NCBI GenBank assembly: GCA_943788645.1
Contig: CALSRC010000001.1
Span: 372,001 to 436,000 of the forward strand
Length of the DNA: 64,000 bases
Direction: 5' to 3'
Source of the DNA: UA16 sp002292325
Lineage (GTDB): Bacteria; Bacteroidota; Bacteroidia; Flavobacteriales_D; Sanyastnellaceae
In this document: piece by piece, positions 54,438-63,306 of the stretch
How the letters are laid out: every line of letters begins with the position of its first letter
Numbering within the stretch: position 1 is the first letter of the stretch
The notes under the pieces: model-generated
What the model was told of the DNA's origin: nothing
The model's input: the letters and a program-made list of their open reading frames with translations, nothing else
The model's database searches: none
Program-made: the position numbers and the translations under genes

Positions 54438-55048
54438 GGCGTGTATTCTGCAGCGCCGTCGAGGATGTAATTCATCTGGTAAACGTCATCTGCATTCAGC
54501 CGGAACTTACCCGAAAAGGTCAAGCGCTCATCCGTTTGGTACACGCGTGAGGACTTGCCGGTAAATCGCAAGTCAATGACAGATTCCGGCCCTGCGCCGC
54601 CACAAAAGAAGCAGTTGGCAAAGGGATATCGGCTGAGCACATAAAAATCCTCATCCAAGTCCACAGGGATCATGTATCCCGTGATATGAACGTCCTCGCC
54701 CTCGAGCGCGTTGACCGAGGTGCCGAAGGATGGTTTCCAGTAATACGCGTCAAGCTCCTCTACATACACATCTTTGAACTCGACGTCTTCGAGGGTGCGC
54801 CACGTCAGTTCATTGTAGGCTTCTAAATCAGCTTCTGGGATGGAGAAAAATTCAGCAGGAACTTCGCTAGAAGCTCGGAGGCCGGGGACCAGCGAAGCGG
54901 CCTTGACCGCAGTTGTTGTTCGCTCTCCTTCGACATCCGGATGGCAATAGGAGCTCAGATCCAACATGCTCAGCGTCATGAGCCCGATCAGTCCAAGCCA
55001 CCCGAAGGTACTTTTTTGTGGAAGTCGTGATGTAGGTTTCTTTTGCAT
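54434..55048 (-). CDS. DUF3299 periplasmic/membrane-anchored protein
   Basis: 204 residues from the ATG at 55048, with an N-terminal hydrophobic anchor or signal (STFGWLGLIGLMTLSMLDL). DUF3299 features: TWRTLEDVEFKDVYVEELDAYYWKPSFG, ITGYMIPVDLDEDFYVL, the conserved CFFCGGAGPE pair of cysteines, and a final LNADDVYQMNYIL block. The biochemical role is unknown; the Cys pair suggests metal or thiol chemistry. It is third in an operon after an ABC ATPase and permease, so it may be the extracytoplasmic partner of that transporter. Confidence 0.75.
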   Translation of the reverse strand: MQKKPTSRLPQKSTFGWLGLIGLMTLSMLDLSSYCHPDVEGERTTTAVKAASLVPGLRASSEVPAEFFSIPEADLEAYNELTWRTLEDVEFKDVYVEELDAYYWKPSFGTSVNALEGEDVHITGYMIPVDLDEDFYVLSRYPFANCFFCGGAGPESVIDLRFTGKSSRVYQTDERLTFSGKFRLNADDVYQMNYILDGAAEYTP

Positions 55049-55068
55049 ACCAGGTGATTTATTCTCGC

Positions 55069-56253
55069 TCAGAGCGCTTCGGTGAGGGTGCGTGACGTAT
55101 CCAATTTCATCGCCGATCGGCCCGGGATGGCTGAGGCGACTAATCCCACAAAGATAGCCATTCCAACCAGGAGCCATTCATCCGGAAGTATGCCCATGCT
55201 ACTCCAATCATAACGGAACTTGTCTTCAATCAATTGTGATAAGATAAAGATCCCCATCCTGCTCAGAGCGATGCCTATCAAGGAGCCACCAGCACTGAGT
55301 ATTCCGCCCTCAAGAATCAAAAGAAAGAAGAGACCCGCGCGCGATCCGCCCATGGTTCGCATCAAGGCCAACTCGTATTTGCGAGCAAGCAAATTATCGT
55401 ACACAGAGATGAAGATGCTCGCGAAACTGATCAACATGATCAAAAGCGCAATGGCGTGCAACGTGCGCATGCCGATGCCAAAATTTTGGGTCAAACGATT
55501 GATCTCAATTGCTGGCAGGGCCACCTGCATATTGGTTTCACGAATGGTATTGGGAATGGTCAAAACCGCCAGAGGATTGCGTTTTTTGAGCAAAACAGCG
55601 GTGATTTCCCGGTCTTCATATGCAGTGACCTCGTCTGGTTTTTCATGGACACCCCAGATCGTTTCGATGTTACATAAAAGCAATTGATCAAGAACAGTTC
55701 CGCTGGATTCGAGGATGCCAACAACCGTAAAGGTTTTATCCGTGTGGACGTCGGTTTCATCCTGAAGCCCATGTGAACTAAAAAACCCATCGCCCAACTT
55801 TAAACCAGTTGATTCCGCAACGCGAGCACCGACAACTACTTCAAACGGCGCTTCGATGTCGCGTCCAGATTCCCAGACCGCATCGTAGTGATCTGTATAA
55901 GCCGAGGTGCTTCCAACGATTCTGAAGCCCCTGTAGTTATCGCCATACGCAAGGGGAATGCCTTCGTCAATGTAGGGGTGACGGATGACCTTTTCAGCGT
56001 CGGCGAGTCGGATGTTTCCTGTTGGAGCATCCACATGGTAGACATTGGCAAGAATCAATTGCAACGGGCTACCCTTCGCGCCCAATACAAGATCAATGTC
56101 CTGAATGTTGCGATCAAACGTATCGCTGAGTTGCTTCTCGGTCAGCATCAGCAGGCTGACCAACCCAACGCCAAAGGCCAGGAGGATCAAGCTCAAGGCC
56201 GTTTGAAGCTTCTTTAGACCGAGGTTTCGCCAGGCGATGTAGAGCCAACTCAT
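55069..56253 (-). CDS. FtsX/MacB-type ABC transporter permease
   Basis: 394 residues. One N-terminal helix (about 18-38), a large periplasmic MacB-like domain (about 40-270), and three C-terminal helices of the FtsX domain (about 275-390, with YELALMRTMGGSR). This topology belongs to type VII ABC exporters and mechanotransmission systems such as MacB or LolCDE rather than importers. It overlaps the ATPase gene by four bases and precedes the DUF3299 gene by 20 bases. Confidence 0.88.
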   Translation of the reverse strand: MSWLYIAWRNLGLKKLQTALSLILLAFGVGLVSLLMLTEKQLSDTFDRNIQDIDLVLGAKGSPLQLILANVYHVDAPTGNIRLADAEKVIRHPYIDEGIPLAYGDNYRGFRIVGSTSAYTDHYDAVWESGRDIEAPFEVVVGARVAESTGLKLGDGFFSSHGLQDETDVHTDKTFTVVGILESSGTVLDQLLLCNIETIWGVHEKPDEVTAYEDREITAVLLKKRNPLAVLTIPNTIRETNMQVALPAIEINRLTQNFGIGMRTLHAIALLIMLISFASIFISVYDNLLARKYELALMRTMGGSRAGLFFLLILEGGILSAGGSLIGIALSRMGIFILSQLIEDKFRYDWSSMGILPDEWLLVGMAIFVGLVASAIPGRSAMKLDTSRTLTEAL

Positions 56254-56909
56254 GATGCGAGGGGATTTGAAACGATGTCGGTTAGTTCAATCCGTCGCTC
56301 GTACCGGTCCTTTAACCGTTGGTCGTGGGTTACGATAATCAAGGTGGCGCCCAGCGTACTCGCCTGTTCTTCGAGGAGGGCAATGACCGCCTGTGTGCTT
56401 TGATCGTCGAGTGCGCTTGTAGGTTCGTCCGCGAGGACGATGCTCGGTTTGTGAATCAATGCCCTTGCGATTCCAGCGCGTTGCTGTTCTCCGGTACTTA
56501 AATCGCGCGGTCTATCGTGGGCTTTGTGTCCGATTCCAAGCCGGTCCAATAACGCCTGTGCCCCTTGCAAATCGAAGGTGTCACCGAGCAGAAATGCCGG
56601 TATGGCCAAGTTTTCCAATACGGTCAAGCTTTGGACAAAGTGGGATTTTTGAAAAACGATGCCAAAATGCCTTCCCCGAAAGGCATCCCGTTCGCGTTCC
56701 GTCATGGTGACGAGGTTTTGGCCTTTGATGCGGACCTCTCCAGCGGTTGCTTGCAGCATGCCACAGAGCACATGAAGCAAAGTTGTTTTGCCTGAGCCCG
56801 ACTGCCCCAGCAGCAAAAGTTGGGCATGTTCAGGACAGTCGATATCGGGGAAAGACATCAACGGTGTTCCGGATCGGTATTGAAATTGTAGGCGGCTGCA
56901 CTGGATCAT
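56250..56909 (-). CDS. ABC transporter ATP-binding protein (MacB/LolD type)
   Basis: 219 residues from the ATG at 56909; the open frame upstream has no family similarity. Walker A GQSGSGKTT, Q-loop VFQKSHFV, signature LSTGEQQRAGIARAL, Walker B SIVLADEPTSAL, and the H-loop in IIVTHD are complete. Pairs with the permease that overlaps its 3' end. A -7 box lies six bases before the ATG. Confidence 0.92.
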   Translation of the reverse strand: MIQCSRLQFQYRSGTPLMSFPDIDCPEHAQLLLLGQSGSGKTTLLHVLCGMLQATAGEVRIKGQNLVTMTERERDAFRGRHFGIVFQKSHFVQSLTVLENLAIPAFLLGDTFDLQGAQALLDRLGIGHKAHDRPRDLSTGEQQRAGIARALIHKPSIVLADEPTSALDDQSTQAVIALLEEQASTLGATLIIVTHDQRLKDRYERRIELTDIVSNPLAS

Positions 56910-56915
56910 GAACTT

Positions 56916-56923
56916 CGAATTTA
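56916..56923 (-). promoter_or_regulatory. -7 promoter box (TAaaTTCG, minus strand) for the ABC operon
   Basis: Minus-strand TAAATTCG six bases before the ATG at 56909, near-leaderless. It is divergent from the box at 56955. Confidence 0.5.
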
Positions 56924-56954
56924 CGAAGGGAGTCCACACCTCAGCGGGTTGGTT

Positions 56955-56962
56955 TACTTTTG
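56955..56962 (+). promoter_or_regulatory. -7 promoter box (TActTTTG) before the small membrane-anchored gene
   Basis: TAnnTTTG box four bases before the GTG start at 56967, divergent from the ABC operon promoter 32 bases away. Confidence 0.5.
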
Positions 56963-56966
56963 AACC

Positions 56967-57398
56967 GTGAATTTTCGTCAACGGTTTTTGCGCTACGGCA
57001 TCGGAGTTTTCATTGGGGTCATTTTGAGCGCCCTATTTTTCAGCGGTCGCAGTTGCAATGACTGGCTTCCGGCCAAGCGCATCAAAGCCCGTATGCAATT
57101 GGATGGGGTTTCTCCAGATGCTTACCTGAATTGTCTCATGGAGTGCGAAGGCCCAACGGAAGCGTCGCGAGAACGCTTGATGGAATGGCTGCTCGATTCG
57201 GAAATCGAATGGACGTTAAGTGAACCACGTGAAACCCCACCTTGCTACCACTTGAAGATGTCATCAGATTGCCCGTTTGCCTCGATGAAAATCTGCTTTG
57301 CAGATGATGCCGGCAACCTGGGTCAAGTCGAGTTGCGTGAAGACGTGGCACCTGGAGTTTCGTGTTCCTGCGCTCCCCTTATGGACGCTGGACAATGA
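56967..57398 (+). CDS. Conserved-looking small membrane-anchored protein, function unknown
   Basis: 143 residues starting at a GTG. A single N-terminal helix (RYGIGVFIGVILSALFF) is followed at once by SCNDWLPAKRI and a periplasmic domain containing several cysteines (CLMECEG, PPCYHLK, SSDCPFASMKICF, and SCSCAPL at the end). I do not recognise a named family. The Cys-rich exported part fits a disulfide-stabilised domain. Its 3' end overlaps the convergent sugar dehydrogenase gene by about 20 bases. Confidence 0.65.
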   Translation: MNFRQRFLRYGIGVFIGVILSALFFSGRSCNDWLPAKRIKARMQLDGVSPDAYLNCLMECEGPTEASRERLMEWLLDSEIEWTLSEPRETPPCYHLKMSSDCPFASMKICFADDAGNLGQVELREDVAPGVSCSCAPLMDAGQ

Positions 57399-58950
57399 GT
57401 TTCCCCCGGATAGGTGTTTCGCTTGCTCCGACCCATGCTTCGACAATGTAGGTCCCCGCTTTCATGCCAGTTGTGCTCCATGTGTAAGGAGATTGAGCCC
57501 AATAAAATTGAGCGTCATGAACGCTTCGTCCCCCGGTATCTGTAATGCGAATTCGAGACAAAAAGACATCTTCTCCAGCGTCAAGAACCACGCTTTGACC
57601 AGCCTCAACCGGATTGGGAGAGAAAATTAATGATTCCGCTGGACTTCCAGTACCTTCTTGATCCGCTGGATCATACATGAGTTTGTACACGTTCAGCTGC
57701 GTGCATAAGTACAACTCACCTTCATTGTTTTCACTGAATGCGAAACGGGTCTCTTCCCAAGGAACAAACCCCCCGGGAACGTCGATTTCCAGCGGTGCAT
57801 CGATCCAACTGCCATCCTCTTGCTCCGTGAGAGACCAAAATTTGACGTCATAAAAACCGCAGGCATCCGTGAATACGTAATGTTCGTATAAGGAGGGAAT
57901 CGCTTCCCCTCGGTAGCGGTACCCACCGATAACAGAACACCATCCGTTTTCGTGGGGATAGGAGAAGATGGGCCACTCGAGGCTTCCATCCGGATCGCAA
58001 TCCACGATGGGTTCATAACACATGGGCCCTTCCATCAATCGCCAGCCATAATTGAGTCCTCCCTCCGAATCGGCCGATTCCATGTTGATTTCCTCCCAGT
58101 CTACTTCGCCCACATCGCCGATGAATTTGTCGCCCGTCAATCGGTCAAAACTCCAACGCCAAGGATTGCGAAAACCATAGGCCCAAATTTCATCCAATGC
58201 TTCATCGTTTCCGACGAAAGGGTTGCTCGCTGGAATCGTGTATGGGGCCAACCCATGTGTTTCAATTCGCAGCATTTTTCCAAGAAGCGTTTGCAGGTTT
58301 TGTCCATTGCCAATGGGGCCATGGTCATCACCACCGCTTCCACCGCCTGTTTCTCCTGTACCGGTTCCACCGCCATCTCCCGTGCTGAGGTAGAGGTATC
58401 CGTCCAATGGACCAAAATGCAGTTGCCCGGCATTGTGTCCACGTGCCGGCTGCACAAGTTCCAGCACCTCAAACCAGGTTGTTGGATCTGCTTCGGTATG
58501 GTCCGGATTGGTTCCAAAGCAGATGAGCCGTTCGTCAATGAATTCTCCCGTTCCGTCGGGTCGGTACCCATTGTACATGACATAAAACAAACCGTTTTCT
58601 TCGAAATCGGGATCAAGGATTAGGTCATTCAATCCTTGCTCACTCATGATGCCGTAATCCACAAGGTCCAGTCCAGCTGAACTCAAATCCAAAAACGGTT
58701 CTTCACGCACTTCACCTGTCTCTTCATCGAACCACATGACCAGTCCACTGTGGCAGACAATCAGAAGATTGGATTCTCCCGAGGCATGAGAAGCTGGACG
58801 CATGGAAACAGGCCATTCTGCTTCCACCAATCGACTCCCTACGATAACTTCTGGAGCTGTTTGACTTTTGACTAAGAAAGGCACAAACATCAGCGCTATG
58901 GCCATTGAAGTGAATGGGCGCCAATAACGAGGGGTATGTTTAAATGACAT
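57379..58950 (-). CDS. PQQ-type soluble sugar/sorbosone dehydrogenase-like protein with T9SS type A sorting domain
   Basis: 523 residues from the ATG at 58950. A signal peptide (SMAIALMFVPFLVKSQ) leads to a six-bladed propeller of the glucose/sorbosone dehydrogenase family: ARGHNAGQLHFGPLDGYLYLSTGDGG (about 170-195), GKMLRIE, the AYGFRNPWRWSFDR block, IGDVGEVDWEEIN and YHYVF-type blades. A Gly-rich loop (about 197-209) lies near the expected Ca/PQQ site. The last 80 residues are a type A sorting domain (FSPNPVEAGQS, ITDTGGRSVHD, AGTYIVEAWV), so the enzyme should be exported to the cell surface by T9SS. Substrate is not inferable; some family members lack PQQ activity. Confidence 0.85.
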   Translation of the reverse strand: MSFKHTPRYWRPFTSMAIALMFVPFLVKSQTAPEVIVGSRLVEAEWPVSMRPASHASGESNLLIVCHSGLVMWFDEETGEVREEPFLDLSSAGLDLVDYGIMSEQGLNDLILDPDFEENGLFYVMYNGYRPDGTGEFIDERLICFGTNPDHTEADPTTWFEVLELVQPARGHNAGQLHFGPLDGYLYLSTGDGGGTGTGETGGGSGGDDHGPIGNGQNLQTLLGKMLRIETHGLAPYTIPASNPFVGNDEALDEIWAYGFRNPWRWSFDRLTGDKFIGDVGEVDWEEINMESADSEGGLNYGWRLMEGPMCYEPIVDCDPDGSLEWPIFSYPHENGWCSVIGGYRYRGEAIPSLYEHYVFTDACGFYDVKFWSLTEQEDGSWIDAPLEIDVPGGFVPWEETRFAFSENNEGELYLCTQLNVYKLMYDPADQEGTGSPAESLIFSPNPVEAGQSVVLDAGEDVFLSRIRITDTGGRSVHDAQFYWAQSPYTWSTTGMKAGTYIVEAWVGASETPIRGKLIVQRP

Positions 58951-58967
58951 CAATCTTATTTGCGGGC

Positions 58968-58983
58968 TAACTTTGCAAAGATA
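58968..58983. promoter_or_regulatory. Palindromic pair of divergent -7 boxes
   Basis: TAACTTTGCAAAGATA contains TAacTTTGC on the plus strand (58968-58976) and TAtcTTTGC on the minus strand (58975-58983), overlapping at the central GC. The plus box serves the multiheme cytochrome (ATG at 58997, gap about 20 bases); the minus box serves the sugar dehydrogenase (ATG at 58950, gap about 25 bases). Only one polymerase can sit here at a time, which couples the two genes. Confidence 0.65.
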
Positions 58984-58996
58984 CCCATCACCACCC

Positions 58997-60944
58997 ATGA
59001 CGCGTCATACATATATCGCCTTGTTCTTGCCGCTTGTGGCCATTGGTCTGGGTCAGTTGCTGACGGGTGCTGAAAACCCGCACCTGCGGTACGGTAAAGA
59101 TGAAGCGCAATGGATGCGCTGGCGAATGGGCCAATTGTGCACAGAGGAGGGGAGTGTATTTCACGGGATCGGGCAACTGTGTTAACTGCCATGCTCCCGA
59201 TGCCGATGGCGAAGCCATTGGTGGATGAACACGGTGCGACGGTTAGCCCAGTAGCCGATTGGCAGGCTACCTTGATGGCCAACAGTGCGCGCGATCCGTT
59301 TTGGCAGGCCAAAGTGGATCACGAAGGGCTGGTGAATCCAACTCACCGAGAATCCATCGAAAACCTCTGCACGGCCTGCCATGCGCCGCAAGGATACCAC
59401 GAAGCGCACTTGACAGGGACGGCAGGGCCGAATGGCTACACCATGGAAGATCTGATGGAAGACGATTTGGGGCTGGATGGAATTGGGTGCACGGCTTGTC
59501 ACTCCATTGACAATGAAAACCTCGCAGGCCGCAGCAATGGTGATTTGCCGATCAATGAAGAAAACGTTTCATGGGGCGGATTTGAAAACCCATGGGATGG
59601 CTTGATGAGTGGTCAAACGGGATTCATTCCAGTATACGGCGAACACATGCGCAACAGTGAAGTTTGTGCAAGTTGTCACTCCTTGTACACGCACACCCAA
59701 GATTTACAAGGAGAAGAAACGGGCCAAGTATTTTTTGAGCAAAACCACCTACCTCGAGTGGGTGAATTCAGCGTTCAATGCAGAAAATGTCCAATGCCAA
59801 TCGTGCCACATGCCATTGGTTGAAGGAGGGGCCATTGCGGCGACCCAACCCAATTGGTTGTTTCCCCAGCGATTTGGTAAGCATCACCTGGTGGGGGGAA
59901 ATGCTTTCATGGTGAAGTTGATGCGGGACAATGCGGTCCAGCTCAATTTGAGTGCTACACCTGTTCAGTTTGACTCAACCATTGCCCGAACTGAGGCATC
60001 CCTGCAGCAGCAAACGGCGAATTTGCAGGTGCGTCAATTGGCAACGAGCCCGGGGGAATGGGCCTTTGAGGTGGAGGTCGTAAAATCTCGCGGGACACAA
60101 ATTCCCAAGCGGCTATCCCGCGCGGCGTTCGTTCGTTGAGTTCGTCTTGACCGGAGCTGAAGACGATACGTTGTTCCACAGTGGATCGTGGTCTCCGGCA
60201 AATGGAATTGCAGGACGGGACGCCGGCTTGGAACCACATTGGGATGAGATTACCTCACCAGACCAAGTTCAGATTTACGAAATGGTGCTGGGGGATGTGG
60301 AGGGAGCAACGACACAAGTATTGGAACGAGCGGCTATTTTGTTGAAGGATAATCGACTTCCTCCGCGGGGCTTTTCAAGTCAGCATCCTGCTTACGATAC
60401 CGTGCAGGTTGGTCCCATGGCGGCCCTCGATGCAGATTTTAATCGCCGCAATGGATCGGAGGGATCCGGTGCTGATCGATTGGTTTATCGGGTCTCAACC
60501 GGCGATCAATCATCCATGGTTCATGCGACAGCTCGACTTCATTATCAAGCAGTGCCGAAGCGCTGGGTGGATGCCATGTTTGGTTTTTCCGATCAAAGTG
60601 AGCGGATCGCGGCGTTTGAATCCATGTACGAAGCTGCTGACCGGACTCCGGTTTTAGTTGCAGAAGCGAGGTCAACAGGTTGGCCTGGATTTGATCCCGA
60701 TGCCATAGATTGGAAAATGGCTCCCAACCCCATCTCGTCAGGTCAACTGTTGAGGTTGGTTCCAGCAGGAGTGGAAATGCCGCGGGTCATTGAACTCTTC
60801 GATTTATCGGGACGTTTGATTCGCACAGTCGATTTGAGTGACGCACTTCTGGGACATTCGGTAGAAGACTTTGCGGCTGGAAACTACCTGGTCCGACTGG
60901 TATTTGAGAGCCGGTCGCAGACCATTCGATGGGTCAAAAGCTGA
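58997..60944 (+). CDS. Five-heme cytochrome c with T9SS type A sorting domain (frameshifted in this sequence)
   Basis: Starts with a signal segment (HTYIALFLPLVAIGLGQLL). Heme sites in order: CVNCH (59178), CTACH (59368), CTACH (59488), CASCH (59665) and CQSCH (59795). After about residue 330 follow VNLAGHKFPSGYPARRSFVEF, the EPHWDEI / DQVQIYEMVLGDVEG region and AARLHYQAVPKRWVDAMF, then a type A sorting domain (MAPNPISSGQLL, LFDLSGRLIRT, AGNYLVRL). Indels near 59170, 59210, an extra A at 59743-59746, and an extra A near 60085 split it into frames 59110-59740, 59609-60085 and 60147-60944. Repaired length is about 648 residues. A secreted multiheme protein implies electron transfer at or outside the outer membrane. 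Confidence 0.8.
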
Positions 60945-60978
60945 GGACAGAAAGAGAGATGCCCGCTTGCATTGCCTG

Positions 60979-60995
60979 TTTAGAATGATTCTAAA
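60979..60995. promoter_or_regulatory. Fur-like operator (perfect 8-1-8 inverted repeat)
   Basis: TTTAGAATGATTCTAAA is a perfect palindrome around one central base and contains the 7-1-7 arrangement typical of Fur-family operators. It lies 52 bases before the start of a FecA-like TonB receptor gene, just where iron control is expected. The core promoter downstream shows TTG at 61013-61015 and CAATTTTGC at 61036-61044. Confidence 0.65.
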
Positions 60996-61047
60996 TTACC
61001 TGATTTAGGGGATTGCTCGCCCTGCAAGTAGGGGTCAATTTTGCAGC

Positions 61048-63306
61048 GTGATTCGTTACCTGATGCGCCCTTCTCTTTGCTCCATATTCTTCACGATCTG
61101 CTCCTTGTTAGGGGGCTCTTTGGCGGCACAGGATTCAGCGGAATTCAGTGAAGATTCGATTTCCAGTATGTTGTCCCAATGGCATGCGATTCCCGGTGCT
61201 GAGGTGGCTTCTGTGGGGCTGGGCGCAGGTGCAAGGGGGTTGGACGAGGTGCCAGGTGCGCTGCATGTCATTCGACCGGCAGAGTTGGAACGTTATGCGT
61301 ACAGCGATCCGTTGCGGGTATTGAGGTCTGTCAGCGGTGTGAACATTCAAGAAGAAGACGGTTACGGTCTGCGGCCCAACATTGGTTTGCGCGGTTCCGG
61401 TTCAGATCGGAGCGCTCGGATTACGTTGATGGAAGACGGGGTCCTCATCGCTCCAGCACCGTATTCTGCTCCGGCAGCCTATTATTTTCCTTCGATTGCA
61501 CGAATGGAATCTGTGGAGGTCTTGAAGGGGAGCAGCCAAATTGCATTTGGTCCCCAGACAGCTGGTGGTGCCATTAACATGGTTACGCCACAGACATCGG
61601 GAACATCAGGTGCTTTGTACCGCTCGGAGCGCAGCAGTTTTGGCGGGCATTTGAGCCACTTGCGGATTCGCCAAGTGTGGCAAACAAAAAAGGGAACGTG
61701 GTCGAGCCTTGTCGAGGGACTTCATTTGGGCAGTGAGGGATTTAAGACACTCCCAAACTCGAGTCCAACAGGCTTCACCAAGACGGATGGCATCGCCAAG
61801 GTGCGGTGGGAAGCTTCTGCGAAGGCGCGTTTCAATCAGTCCATCGAAGTCAAGGGCGGATGGGTACAGGAGACGAGTCATGAAACATATGCAGGCCTAT
61901 CAGAGGCTGATTTCGCAAATAGCCCATTCCAGCGTTATGCGGCATCCAGCAGAGACCTGATGGAGTCACAACATCGTCAAGCCAGACTGCGCCATGAAGC
62001 GGAGTTGACCGCACGTTGGAGTGTGCGAACGGATGTCTACCGCATGCGATTCCATCGCAACTGGTACAAGCTCGATCGCTATCAAGATGCGAGCGGAGAT
62101 CACCATTCCTTGCTGTCTCTTTATGAGTCAGGCCAAACAGCATTGTTGCAGCAACCAACTGCACAAGACGCTTTATTGCAACTCAAGGCAAACAACCGAG
62201 ACTATGTCTCACAAGGTATTGAACACCGGGGCATCGTGAAAGGGCAATCGGGCAATCAATTGGTCTATGGTGTGCGTCTGCACGAGGATGAGGTGGATCG
62301 ATTTGAATGGCGTGATGGATATGCATTGACCGCAGATGGAATGCAAATGGTGCAGCCTGGGGAACCGGGTTCGGCAGGCAACCGATTAGACGGCGCACGT
62401 GCACTGGCGGGGTATGTTCGCGGAACCGTTCGCAGGTCGGGGTGGACCTTTACTCCTGGTCTTCGAACCGAACAAATGGAATTTAACCGATTGGATTTTG
62501 GTGCAGACAATGCCGCCAGGGATGGAGAGTCCGCGGATCAACGGACCAATCGGGTTTCTGTCTGGTTGCCGGGGCTGGGAGTGAATTACTCTATTTCCGA
62601 TGAGGTTCAAATGTTTACAGGTGTTCACAGGGGGTTCATTCCTCCTGGAAGTACCCCTGGAACTCAATCAGAAACCAGTTTGAATACGGAATTGGGCTAC
62701 CGATGGTCGAAGCAACGAATCAACGGACAGCTCGTAGCTTTTTTCAACTCGTACAACCACCTCATGGGATCCGATTTAACGGCAAATGGAGGGATTGGCT
62801 CAGGGGATTTGTTCAACGGAGGTTCGGCGCGAACGCATGGAGTGGAATGCGAGATGACAATGGACTTGCTCGCATCGAATGATGCATGGTCGGCCCCTGT
62901 TCGATTGACGTATACGTATACCAATGCTCGTTTCACCTCAGACTTTGAAAGTGATTTTGGTCCATGGGATACGGTGCGGGACGGCGACTTCCTTCCATAT
63001 TTGGCACCCCATCAAGGAAATGCGCAATTCACATTGATCTCTGGCCTTTGGTCGGGTGAGATGAGTTACCGGTATGTGGCTGCGATGCGAACGGTGGCGG
63101 GAAATGCAGCGCTTGATTTCGTGGAGACTACGGATGCTGCGTCCATCTTCGATGCAGTGATTCGAAGGGAATTTCGATCGGGGTTTCAGGGCTATCTCGG
63201 TGTCAACAACCTGTTCGATGCCGTTGTCGTTGTCGCAAAGAGGCCAGCAGGCCTGAGACCAGCCATGCCAAGGCTGTTCCGCATTGGCATGCGGTGGGCG
63301 ATCTAA
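61048..63306 (+). CDS. FecA-like TonB-dependent outer-membrane receptor
   Basis: 752 residues from a GTG (61048); an ATG at 61063 is an alternative. The signal peptide ends near LAAQ. The plug domain has VPGALHVIRPAEL, LRSVSGVNIQEEDGYGLRPNIGLRG and RITLMEDGVLIAPAPYSAPAAYYFPSIARMESVEVLKG, ending at GGAINMVTP. The rest is a 22-strand barrel. The plug signature is that of FecA-type ferric citrate or similar siderophore receptors; no anti-sigma/SusD partner is present. A Fur-like palindrome upstream supports iron regulation. The stop overlaps the convergent proline dehydrogenase stop. Confidence 0.9.
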   Translation: MIRYLMRPSLCSIFFTICSLLGGSLAAQDSAEFSEDSISSMLSQWHAIPGAEVASVGLGAGARGLDEVPGALHVIRPAELERYAYSDPLRVLRSVSGVNIQEEDGYGLRPNIGLRGSGSDRSARITLMEDGVLIAPAPYSAPAAYYFPSIARMESVEVLKGSSQIAFGPQTAGGAINMVTPQTSGTSGALYRSERSSFGGHLSHLRIRQVWQTKKGTWSSLVEGLHLGSEGFKTLPNSSPTGFTKTDGIAKVRWEASAKARFNQSIEVKGGWVQETSHETYAGLSEADFANSPFQRYAASSRDLMESQHRQARLRHEAELTARWSVRTDVYRMRFHRNWYKLDRYQDASGDHHSLLSLYESGQTALLQQPTAQDALLQLKANNRDYVSQGIEHRGIVKGQSGNQLVYGVRLHEDEVDRFEWRDGYALTADGMQMVQPGEPGSAGNRLDGARALAGYVRGTVRRSGWTFTPGLRTEQMEFNRLDFGADNAARDGESADQRTNRVSVWLPGLGVNYSISDEVQMFTGVHRGFIPPGSTPGTQSETSLNTELGYRWSKQRINGQLVAFFNSYNHLMGSDLTANGGIGSGDLFNGGSARTHGVECEMTMDLLASNDAWSAPVRLTYTYTNARFTSDFESDFGPWDTVRDGDFLPYLAPHQGNAQFTLISGLWSGEMSYRYVAAMRTVAGNAALDFVETTDAASIFDAVIRREFRSGFQGYLGVNNLFDAVVVVAKRPAGLRPAMPRLFRIGMRWAI

